From Bacteroidales bacterium UBA1256 (lineage in GTDB: Bacteria; Bacteroidota; Bacteroidia; Bacteroidales; Paludibacteraceae), in NCBI GenBank assembly GCA_002308195.1, contig DBVU01000071.1:1-5047 (forward strand): a DNA stretch of 5,047 nucleotides, given 5' to 3'. Under the pieces are notes generated by a model, which searched no databases, was not told the origin of the DNA, and worked only from the letters and a program-made list of their open reading frames with translations. The translations under genes and the position numbers were made by a program. This document shows, piece by piece, positions 1 to 5,047 of the stretch. The stretch's first letter is position 1. Every line of letters begins with the position of its first letter.

Positions 1-115
1 TGCTCTCGTTTATGTCAGGTTAAAGGCTCGGTCAAACCACGTTATACTCCCATAGGGGTAAAATCTTAATCAGAGTACATTTTTGAAGCCAGAAGTGTTG
101 CTCCGTTCCTGATAA
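1..115. other. Left-edge region with no recognisable gene
   Basis: No gene can be supported here. On the + strand one frame stays open from the window edge to a TAA at 67-69, giving about 22 residues. This could be the end of an upstream gene, but it is too short to recognise. A weak 6-bp hairpin (TACTCC at 45-50, GGGGTA at 55-60, CATA loop) is present but has no following T-run on either strand, so it is not a convincing terminator. The 11-mer TCTCGTTTATG at 4-14 recurs exactly at 129-139. Confidence 0.5.
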
Positions 116-148
116 TGTCTCGTGATTGTCTCGTTTATGCCTCGTCAA
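116..148. repeat. Three tandem direct repeats with 11-bp period (possible regulator-binding array)
   Basis: The sequence reads TGTCTCGT-GAT (116-126), TGTCTCGT-TTA (127-137) and TGCCTCGT-CAA (138-148). An 8-base core is repeated three times at exactly 11-bp intervals, with only one base change, and the last three bases of each unit vary. A period of one helical turn is the layout bound by OmpR/PhoB-type response regulators; that is known for the family, while its use here is inference. The array lies about 55 bp upstream of the -33 element of the promoter at 201-232. It could also be chance or a remnant of unrelated sequence. Confidence 0.5.
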
Positions 149-157
149 CAAATTGAA

Positions 158-178
158 TATATATACATAGTATATATA
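158..178. promoter_or_regulatory. Perfect inverted repeat, 9-bp arms, upstream of promoter (candidate operator)
   Basis: TATATATAC (158-166) and GTATATATA (170-178) are exact reverse complements separated by ATA. The element sits 22 bp upstream of the -33 element of the next promoter, a normal place for an activator or repressor dimer. The arms are mostly alternating TA, which is prone to chance symmetry, but the C/G pair at the inner ends keeps the symmetry. No T-tract follows it, so it is not a terminator. No known operator consensus is recognised. Confidence 0.4.
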
Positions 179-200
179 AAAATGCAGTTTTTGACAAATA

Positions 201-232
201 TTTGCGTATGTCGAAAAAAAGCAGTACTTTTG
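201..232 (+). promoter_or_regulatory. Bacteroidota-type promoter for the secreted-protein operon
   Basis: TTTG at 201-204 and TACTTTTG at 225-232 match the Bacteroidota primary sigma-factor elements (-33 TTTG, -7 TAnnTTTG), with a 20-bp spacer that includes a run of seven As (214-220). Transcription would begin around 236-240, giving a leader of about 35-40 nt before the ATG at 275. The bases TTGCGTATGTC at 202-212 recur at the same place in the promoter of the phosphorylase gene. An E. coli-style TTGACA is present at 191-196 but has no suitable -10 partner. Confidence 0.75.
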
Positions 233-244
233 CACCGCAAAAGT
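226..244. promoter_or_regulatory. 8-bp dyad overlapping the -7 element and start site
   Basis: ACTTTTGC (226-233), ACC (234-236) and GCAAAAGT (237-244) form a perfect inverted repeat covering most of the -7 element and the expected transcription start. The left arm lies upstream of the likely start, so the symmetry would act in DNA rather than as an RNA hairpin. It could be a repressor site, or simply a common sequence context of this promoter type. Confidence 0.4.
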
Positions 245-274
245 TTAAAACAACCATCAAAAATCACTTATTAA

Positions 275-1462
275 ATGAAAAAATTATTTACTCTATTTTT
301 CTCTGTTTGCTTAACATGTCTTACCCTGAATGCTAGTAATTACAACTACTTGTGCGGAATTACAAGTATCTCTATTGACACACTCGCAAGTTCGACGAAA
401 CATCAATTTACCGTTACTTTCGAGCAAAAATGCAAAAACACCGCAGAGTACTCTTCTAAGCCGACCACATCCTACACCTCAACAGTCAAAGTGGTGCTGA
501 ATTCGGACGACAACACATTGGAAGGTGTTTATACCACCGAAGGTGCAAGCGCTACCAGTTCGAGTGCTAATGTGAATGACCAGACGATCAATCTTGTCAC
601 TTCAGAGTTTACTTCAGGCTCGACCACACGCGTACTTCATCCGGATTCGCTTTCTACCTTTGTCATCAACAAGATTAGTGAGCACCAATATAGCATCAGC
701 GCTTGTCGCCTCTGTTTTGCCACTCGCGTGAGCCTAAGTAATACGTATGTTTATAACTACAGTTATAATGCAGATGAAATTCTGAATCAAGGCATCGGAC
801 AGACTCCGTATGTTTTCGGTTATTCGGACGAGTATGTTGAGCAATTCTATTCGTATGACCTAACTGTGACCGGCCTGAGCATCAAAGACAGTACTAGCGA
901 TTATGGTGAGAACCGCTATTTCCTAACGATGCAATGTAGTGGCTCGAATCGCGAGACCAACGAGATTCGCAATTATGAGGTGCAACTGGCGCTTTATACC
1001 GAAGGAGCAGAGCCCACGAGTATCGTTGGTTCGTATGCTACGAAAAACGGAAGTAAACTCATGTGGAGTTCGAACTGCTATGTCAAAGACCTGAAAACGC
1101 CCAAACAGCGTTACCTATCCAACGATTCTGTTAGTTCCATAACGATTGTTAGTACAGGCACCAACACATACAATTTCAGCGGTGGACCACTGATCTGCAC
1201 TGACCTAGACATGAATTATCTGGCCGTAACGGGCAATAGACGTATCGAAGCAACGCATTATTACTATTTCAACAGTAACAATGGCGGCCAGGGCATCGAT
1301 TTCAGCTTCGATGGCGAGAATGCATCGCTCACCCCATCCGGAGCCACCGGTATTGAGAATACCGAGAGCCGTTCCAATGCTCGCAAAATCAGCCGCGAGG
1401 GCGTTGTTTACATCGAGAGAAACGGCCAATTGTACAATCTGCAAGGAGCGCTCATCCAATAA
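275..1462 (+). CDS. Secreted two-domain protein of unknown function with RNG-type C-terminal tail
   Basis: I do not recognise a functional family for this 395-residue protein. Residues 1-20 form a signal peptide (MKK, hydrophobic core, then LNA before SNYN), so it is exported. No lipobox precedes Cys12 or Cys15. Two beta-rich repeats follow, at about 22-165 and 193-332. They align best through RVLHPDSLSTFVI (119-131) against RYLSNDSVSSITI (279-291), each followed by Q/N-Y-x-x-S and a Cys. The second repeat has the NCYV motif (267-270) seen again in the downstream protein, and the first contains CRLC (144-147). After a linker, the end (about 359-395) carries RKISREG, then RNGQLYNLQG, a short tail also found on the next gene and resembling tails of other Bacteroidales exported proteins. 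The ATG at 275 gives the signal peptide directly; no Shine-Dalgarno is visible, as is usual in this phylum. It is first in a two-gene operon. A surface or extracellular structural or binding role is inference. Confidence 0.85.
   Translation: MKKLFTLFFSVCLTCLTLNASNYNYLCGITSISIDTLASSTKHQFTVTFEQKCKNTAEYSSKPTTSYTSTVKVVLNSDDNTLEGVYTTEGASATSSSANVNDQTINLVTSEFTSGSTTRVLHPDSLSTFVINKISEHQYSISACRLCFATRVSLSNTYVYNYSYNADEILNQGIGQTPYVFGYSDEYVEQFYSYDLTVTGLSIKDSTSDYGENRYFLTMQCSGSNRETNEIRNYEVQLALYTEGAEPTSIVGSYATKNGSKLMWSSNCYVKDLKTPKQRYLSNDSVSSITIVSTGTNTYNFSGGPLICTDLDMNYLAVTGNRRIEATHYYYFNSNNGGQGIDFSFDGENASLTPSGATGIENTESRSNARKISREGVVYIERNGQLYNLQGALIQ
338..1270 (+). repeat. Two copies of a ~140-residue beta-rich domain (protein repeat)
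   Basis: Copy 1 is roughly 338-769 (residues 22-165) and copy 2 roughly 851-1270 (residues 193-332). Shared landmarks are an opening strand pair (SISIDT..KHQFTVTF versus LSIKDS..NRYFLTM), a G-x-Y step (EGVY at 83-86, GSY at 252-254), the R-x-L-x-x-D-S-x-S segment, and a closing Y-x-x-S with a downstream Cys. Copy 2 also begins with YDLTVTG, close to the YDLTATA that opens the downstream protein. Boundaries are approximate. Confidence 0.65.
1349..1459 (+). other. C-terminal tail, candidate export/sorting signal
   Basis: The last 37 residues read GIENTES, then RKISREGVVYIERNG, then QLYNLQGALIQ. Compared with the tail of the next gene the shared frame is RK-[IV]-x-R-[EN]-G-x-V-x-I-x-RNG-x-x-Y-[ND]-[LI]-x-G. 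The Y-N-L-x-G part resembles the core of type IX secretion C-terminal signals (YDLxGR), but the usual GIYxV ending is missing. Recognition by the type IX system is inference. Confidence 0.5.
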
Positions 1463-1470
1463 TGACGATG
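1443..1470 (+). promoter_or_regulatory. Translational coupling junction (TAATG) with AAGGAG
   Basis: The TAA of the first gene (1460-1462) shares its last A with the ATG of the second (1462-1464). A second in-frame ATG lies at 1468. AAGGAG at 1443-1448 is 13 bases before the first ATG and 19 before the second, too far for an ideal ribosome site, so re-initiation by ribosomes finishing the first gene is the likelier mechanism. Starting at 1468 would give MKRLFF, a more usual signal-peptide beginning than MTMKRLFF. Confidence 0.6.
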
Positions 1471-3384
1471 AAACGATTATTTTTCGTTGTTCTGTGTTTG
1501 GGCCTGCTGCAGAGTGTGTATGCGGCCTACGACCTGACAGCAACGGCCGTACAAATAGAAAACATGACAGTGGATAAAGCCAATTACTTTGTCACTGTTC
1601 AGGCGCATACCACGAGCGGCGAATACGAAGTGGCTTTTGACGTTTGGCCTAGCACCCAATCGGCCATCGGCTCTTTCTCTGCCGCGGATAAAACGATTGG
1701 ATACGTGGGGTGCTATGTTCACAAGACTCAAGCCAACGGTAGCGCGGTGGATATGTGGTACTATAGCGACGAAGATTCGCCTATCACGTTGTCCATCGTG
1801 GCCGTTGACGACAGCACATGCACCCTGAGCGGTTCTATCACTGCCAGCCGCAACAATACGGCCTATACCTACGATATTGCTCCGTTTACGTTTGCGTACA
1901 AAGAAAGTGGCGATGTCGTACCTCAACAAGACCCCTACCGCTTTGAGCCGACAGAAATTAGCACGATTGATTTTACAGCCGATGTGGTTCATTTCCGCGA
2001 ACGCGAAGGTTACATCGAGGTGACACTCAATGAGATGGCCAACGAGACCTACAACTGGATTGAGTTGCGCCTTTTGTCCTCAGAGATGGCGATGCCAGAA
2101 GGCACTTACAGCATCGACACAACAGGTCTGGCGGGCACATTGACCGCTTCGAAAGGTTATCTGGGATTGCAAAACGATGATCCGTGCTATGTGGCTATTC
2201 GCGACGAGGAAAATTGGGGCAGTTATACGCCTTATTACCTGGTAAGCGGCTCGCTTCTGGTGAGTTACAACACCGCCACCGATACTATTTTCATTGTGGG
2301 CGAGGCGCTCTCGCACAACGGTTCCACCATTCGTGTCAACGCGCGGAGTTATAATATGCTCTACCATCCGGATGATGTGCCACCCGCCGCAGAAAAAGTG
2401 GAACTGGCTATTGATTCGGTCGTCATCACGTATCTGAGCAATTTGTCGGACAGCACCAACCATCAATATCGCTACACATTTAATTTCTTCAACGGGAGAC
2501 AGAGTTTCCCGAATGTGCTGCTAGATGCTATTTTGCCTCAACCAATGGCGCTGACAGAAGGTATTTATTCACTAGAAAATCATCTATTGGAGGGAGTTCA
2601 GCTATATCAAGATCAGGCCGATTTCAATGCCTACTTCTTTGGCGGCGAACCTTATGTGTTTGACACCATAACACTCGCCCTGACGCCTACTGCGGGCCAA
2701 GAATGGACCTATGCGATGCGGTTGACCGATACTATCGGCAGCGAATATACGTTCTCGTTCGCACAAGACCCGCATATCATCTATTATCCGCAACCGGACG
2801 ATGAGGTTGATCCGGAGGATCAGCCATACATAGACGAGCAACAGACTATTGCGACCATCACAATTGTTCTGGATTCGCTAGTTTGGGAAAGCAAGACAGT
2901 CAGCCGAGATGGAGTATTGGATATCGTTCTAACGCAGCGCGAAGCAGATGTCAATGGACTGCGAGCTTATGTTCACCTGGGAATGTTCACTTCTGTTGCC
3001 TACCCTGCTGCGGGCGTTTATCCAATTGACGATTCAGAGGCAGAGGGCTCTTTCAGCGCTTCCATGGGCCGTTATGGCAATGTGCTGATTCCGTGCTATG
3101 TAACCTTGCTCGACAACGATGGTTGGGTACATGCAGTTTGGTATCTCGTCGATGGTCAAATCAGTCTGGCTTATGATGAATCGAGCCAACCTATTCTTTC
3201 CGGAGAAGGCACTTCTCACTTCGGCTCCACCATTCGATTTAGTTACGGCGTTCCATCAGAAGCCATCGAAACCGTTGATAGTGAGCCAACTAACGGACAA
3301 AGCAGAAAAGTACTACGCAATGGCAGAGTCTTGATTTTACGAAACGGGAAGACCTACGACATCTTAGGCACGGAAGTAAAATAA
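1462..3384 (+). CDS. Secreted four-domain protein of unknown function, paralogous to upstream gene
   Basis: This 640-residue protein matches no functional family I can name. A signal peptide covers about residues 1-21 (MKRLFFVVLCLGLLQSVYA, starting from the second Met); Cys12 does not sit in a lipobox. Four beta-rich domains follow, at about 23-146, 164-298, 312-435 and 461-595. Domains 2 and 4 are closest: both run P/A-x-G-x-Y-x-ID, G-x-x-x-AS-x-G, PCYV, W, YLV-x-G, then SH-x-GSTIR. Domain 1 opens with YDLTATA and has GCYV, matching the second domain of the upstream protein. Domain 3 is the most divergent, keeping TEGIYSL but lacking the CYV. An acidic, proline-containing linker (about 443-460) precedes domain 4. 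The tail (614-640) has RKVLRNG and RNGKTYDILG, parallel to the upstream protein. It is translationally coupled to that gene and followed by an intrinsic terminator, so it ends the operon. A lipocalin-like or beta-sandwich fold at the cell surface is possible; ligand and partners are unknown. Confidence 0.88.
   Translation: MTMKRLFFVVLCLGLLQSVYAAYDLTATAVQIENMTVDKANYFVTVQAHTTSGEYEVAFDVWPSTQSAIGSFSAADKTIGYVGCYVHKTQANGSAVDMWYYSDEDSPITLSIVAVDDSTCTLSGSITASRNNTAYTYDIAPFTFAYKESGDVVPQQDPYRFEPTEISTIDFTADVVHFREREGYIEVTLNEMANETYNWIELRLLSSEMAMPEGTYSIDTTGLAGTLTASKGYLGLQNDDPCYVAIRDEENWGSYTPYYLVSGSLLVSYNTATDTIFIVGEALSHNGSTIRVNARSYNMLYHPDDVPPAAEKVELAIDSVVITYLSNLSDSTNHQYRYTFNFFNGRQSFPNVLLDAILPQPMALTEGIYSLENHLLEGVQLYQDQADFNAYFFGGEPYVFDTITLALTPTAGQEWTYAMRLTDTIGSEYTFSFAQDPHIIYYPQPDDEVDPEDQPYIDEQQTIATITIVLDSLVWESKTVSRDGVLDIVLTQREADVNGLRAYVHLGMFTSVAYPAAGVYPIDDSEAEGSFSASMGRYGNVLIPCYVTLLDNDGWVHAVWYLVDGQISLAYDESSQPILSGEGTSHFGSTIRFSYGVPSEAIETVDSEPTNGQSRKVLRNGRVLILRNGKTYDILGTEVK
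1528..3246 (+). repeat. Four copies of a ~125-135-residue beta-rich domain (protein repeat)
   Basis: Approximate copies are at 1528-1899, 1951-2355, 2395-2766 and 2842-3246. The best markers are the CYV motif (residues 84-86, 242-244, 545-547), the G-x-Y-x-[IL] turn (214-218, 367-370, 518-521) and the SH-x-GSTIR end (284-291, 585-592). The 11-base stretch TCCACCATTCG is also identical in copies 2 and 4. The alternation of similarity (2 with 4, 3 divergent) suggests duplication of a domain followed by drift. Confidence 0.7.
3301..3381 (+). other. C-terminal tail, candidate export/sorting signal (second copy)
   Basis: The last 27 residues contain RKVLRNGRVLILRNG followed by KTYDILGTEVK. This is the clearer of the two tails in the window, with the paired R-N-G blocks and a final Y-D-I-L-G that resembles the YDLLG core of type IX secretion signals. 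The tail is joined to domain 4 by a short polar linker (AIETVDSEPTNGQ), as expected for a signal held away from the folded domain. Its function is inferred. Confidence 0.5.
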
Positions 3385-3398
3385 GATTGACAAAATAG

Positions 3399-3438
3399 AA
3401 AAAGTGGCATGCGCGCTTGCGTATGTCATTTTTTTTTT
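3399..3438 (+). terminator. Intrinsic terminator of the secreted-protein operon
   Basis: TGGCATGCGC (3405-3414) pairs with GCGTATGTCA (3419-3428) over 10 bp, including two G-U pairs, around a GCTT tetraloop (3415-3418). It is followed at once by ten Ts (3429-3438), and upstream As (3399-3403) can pair with part of the T-run to lengthen the stem. It begins 14 bases after the stop codon at 3384. The 3' arm and T-run are also the -33 region and spacer of the next promoter. Confidence 0.85.
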
Positions 3439-3447
3439 GTAATTTTG
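3416..3447 (+). promoter_or_regulatory. Bacteroidota-type promoter for glgP, overlapping the terminator
   Basis: CTTG at 3416-3419 (three of four bases of TTTG) and TAATTTTG at 3440-3447 (full match to TAnnTTTG) are separated by 20 bp, the same spacing as the promoter at 201-232. TTGCGTATGTC at 3417-3427 is identical to bases 202-212 and equally placed. Expected transcription start is about 3452-3455, leaving a leader of roughly 37-40 nt. ACCATCAA at 3476-3483 also occurs in the other leader at 253-260. Confidence 0.75.
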
Positions 3448-3491
3448 CGGCCGATTTTGAAAACAACATAGACAAACCATCAATCATTTAT

Positions 3492-5047
3492 ATGAAAGTC
3501 AAAGTAAGTAACGTAAATCAACCCGCGTGGAAAGAATGCAATATACATGCCACTCTTCCCGCTAACCTAAGCAAACTACAAGAATTAGCCTACAACCTTT
3601 GGTGGACCTGGAATGGAGAAGCAAAAGACATCTTCCGCTACATTGACAACGAAGCATGGCACCGCGCCAACTCCAACCCCATCGTGCTACTGAACATCAT
3701 TAGCTATGAGAAAATGCTAGAACTGTCGAAAGACGAGAAGTTCATGGCTAATCTGAACAAAGTGTATGCCGAATTCCGTGCATACATGGACACACCAAAA
3801 GACAAGAAAAAACCAACTATAGCATACTTCTCGATGGAGTATGGTCTGACCCACGTTCTGAAGATTTATTCGGGCGGTCTGGGTATTCTGGCCGGCGACT
3901 ATATCAAAGAGGCTTCCGATTGCAACGTAGATATGGATGCCATCGGTTTCCTCTATCGCTACGGATATTTCACCCAGACACTGAGCCCCGAGGGACAGCA
4001 GATAGCCAACTACGAAGCACAGAACTTCTCCAATCTGCCTATTACTCAAGTGAAAGAGGCTGATGGCTCGAACATGGTGATAGATGTTCCTTATCCAGGC
4101 CGCACGGTTCACGCTTATCTGTGGCGCGTGGCAGTAGGACGAATGAACCTATATCTGCTCGACACTGATAATGAGCTGAATAGCGAATGGGATCGCCAGA
4201 TAACCCACCAACTGTATGGTGGCGACTGGGAGAACCGTATCAAACAAGAGATTCTGTTGGGTATTGGCGGTATGCTAGCCTTGAAAAAACTGGGCATTAA
4301 GAAAGATGTTTACCATTGCAACGAGGGTCACGCAGCCTTGATGGGTCTGCAACGTCTCGTAGACTTGGTTCAGGATGAAGGTCTGACCTTCAACCAAGCA
4401 AAAGAAGTCGTTCGCGCTAGTGGTTTGTACACTTGCCATACGCCTGTTCCTGCAGGTCACGACTACTTCGAAGAAGGTCTGTTCTACAAATACATGAGCG
4501 ACTATGCTGCTAAGTTGGGCATCGACTGGCACGACCTGATTGGCATGGGTCGCACCAATCCAGACGATAACACCGAGAAATTCTCGATGTCTGTCTTCGC
4601 GTTGAATACCTGTCAGGAGGCGAACGGTGTATCGTGGTTGCACGGCGAAGTGAGCAAGAAAATGTTCTCGCCCGTTTGGCCGGGCTATTTCCCAGAAGAA
4701 TTGCACGTGGACTATGTGACCAATGGTGTGCATATGCCGACTTGGGCAGCTAGCGACTGGAAAGTAGTTTACAAGAAATATTTGCCGAAAGAGTGGATGA
4801 GCGACCAGTCGAATCTGGATATGTGGAAAGCCTATGCAGATATACCAGACGAGGAAATCTGGGCAACGCGTATTGGGCTGAAGCGCAAGATGATGGATTA
4901 CATCAAGGAACAATTCCGCGAGGACTGGATGAAGAGCCAAGGTGATCCTGCTCGCATCGTGCGCGCACTGAACGAGATGAAACCGGACAACCTGATTATC
5001 GGTTTCGGTCGTCGTTTCGCTACCTACAAACGTGCACACCTGCTGTT
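3492..5047 (+). CDS. glgP: Alpha-glucan (glycogen) phosphorylase, N-terminal 518 residues, cut by window end
   Basis: The enzyme cleaves terminal alpha-1,4-linked glucose from glycogen or maltodextrin with phosphate, releasing glucose-1-phosphate in the cytoplasm. The frame is open from ATG 3492 to the window edge. The start [15 protein letters not shown] fits the usual beginning of Bacteroidales members of the alpha-glucan phosphorylase group (TIGR02094 type, GT35), which from memory are about 850 residues, so about 60% is present. Visible hallmarks are [10 protein letters not shown] (32-41), [21 protein letters not shown] (start 111), GDYIKEASD (135-143), [12 protein letters not shown] (238-249), CNEGHAAL (276-283), [12 protein letters not shown] (315-326), [11 protein letters not shown] (378-388), TNGVHMPTW (410-418) and [15 protein letters not shown] (504-518), the last contributing to phosphate binding. 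The lysine that carries pyridoxal phosphate lies beyond the window. There is no signal peptide. It has its own promoter and a terminator before it, so it is a separate unit from the secreted pair. No truncation or frameshift is seen. Confidence 0.95.
   Translation, partial: MKVKVSNVNQPAWKECNIHATLPANLSKLQELAYNLWWTWNGEAKDIFRYIDNEAWHRANSNPIVLLNIISYEKMLELSKDEKFMANLNKVYAEFRAYMDTPKDKKKPTIAYFSMEYGLTHVLKIYSGGLGILAGDYIKEASDCNVDMDAIGFLYRYGYFTQTLSPEGQQIANYEAQNFSNLPITQVKEADGSNMVIDVPYPGRTVHAYLWRVAVGRMNLYLLDTDNELNSEWDRQITHQLYGGDWENRIKQEILLGIGGMLALKKLGIKKDVYHCNEGHAALMGLQRLVDLVQDEGLTFNQAKEVVRASGLYTCHTPVPAGHDYFEEGLFYKYMSDYAAKLGIDWHDLIGMGRTNPDDNTEKFSMSVFALNTCQEANGVSWLHGEVSKKMFSPVWPGYFPEELHVDYVTNGVHMPTWAASDWKVVYKKYLPKEWMSDQSNLDMWKAYADIPDEEIWATRIGLKRKMMDYIKEQFREDWMKSQGDPARIVRALNEMKPDNLIIGFGRRFATYKRAHLL

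Noticed and set aside
45..60. Small hairpin TACTCC-CATA-GGGGTA as terminator of an upstream gene
   Set aside because: The stem is only 6 bp with one G-U pair and no T-run follows on either strand.
1..69. Open frame from the window edge ending in TAA as the end of an upstream gene
   Set aside because: Only about 22 codons are visible with no recognisable motif, so it cannot be told from chance.
191..219. TTGACA as an E. coli-type -35 element
   Set aside because: At 17-bp spacing the -10 position is a run of As, whereas the Bacteroidota elements at 201-204 and 225-232 match fully. A second TTGACAAA at 3387-3394 lies at a different distance from the other promoter, so it is not a shared element.
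32..235. Minus-strand 67-codon open frame upstream of the first gene
   Set aside because: It would start inside the -7 element of a strong + strand promoter and cross the repeat array and palindrome; the predicted peptide has no recognisable domain and no promoter of its own is evident.
275..330. Lipoprotein signal in the first secreted protein
   Set aside because: Cys12 and Cys15 are preceded by FSV and CLT, neither of which fits the lipobox; an ordinary signal peptidase I site after LNA fits better.
1281..1577. 98-codon + strand frame across the junction of the two secreted genes
   Set aside because: It overlaps two well-supported genes in another frame and gives a composition unlike a folded protein.
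4275..5039. Long open frame of 254 codons on the minus strand
   Set aside because: It lies wholly inside the glgP coding region, which shows family motifs throughout; the minus-strand product has no recognisable features and is a by-product of codon use.

Overview
The window looks like a chromosomal segment of a Bacteroidales (Bacteroidota) bacterium. Three things point there: two upstream regions match the Bacteroidota promoter pattern (TTTG around -33, TAnnTTTG around -7); the start codons lack a clear Shine-Dalgarno sequence and follow A/T-rich leaders; and the third gene closely resembles the Bacteroides/Prevotella-type alpha-glucan phosphorylase. Genus cannot be decided from the sequence. 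All three genes lie on the + strand.

Layout. Positions 1-274 are non-coding as far as can be seen. They hold three 11-bp-period direct repeats (116-148), a perfect 9-bp-arm inverted repeat (158-178), a strong promoter match (201-232) and a short dyad across the -7 element (226-244). Positions 275-1462 and 1462-3384 encode two secreted proteins of unknown function. Their stop and start codons overlap (TAATG), so they form a translationally coupled pair. Both have signal peptides and are built from copies of one beta-rich domain of about 120-145 residues: two in the first protein, four in the second. Both end in the same kind of short tail (RK-x-x-R-x-G ... RNG-x-x-Y ... G), which may be an export or surface-sorting signal.

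Positions 3385-3491 are a very compact intergenic region. An intrinsic terminator for the secreted-protein operon (10-bp stem, GCTT loop, ten Ts) occupies the same bases as the -33 element and spacer of the next promoter. From 3492 to the window end runs the first 518 codons of a cytoplasmic alpha-glucan (glycogen) phosphorylase, glgP, cut off by the window edge.

How they work together. The two secreted proteins probably act together at or outside the outer membrane. No functional link to glycogen breakdown is visible beyond shared orientation and near-identical promoter architecture. The most unusual content is the paralogous multi-domain secreted pair, the terminator/promoter overlap, and the regulatory-looking repeats upstream of the pair. 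No mobile element, CRISPR array, tRNA or rRNA was seen.
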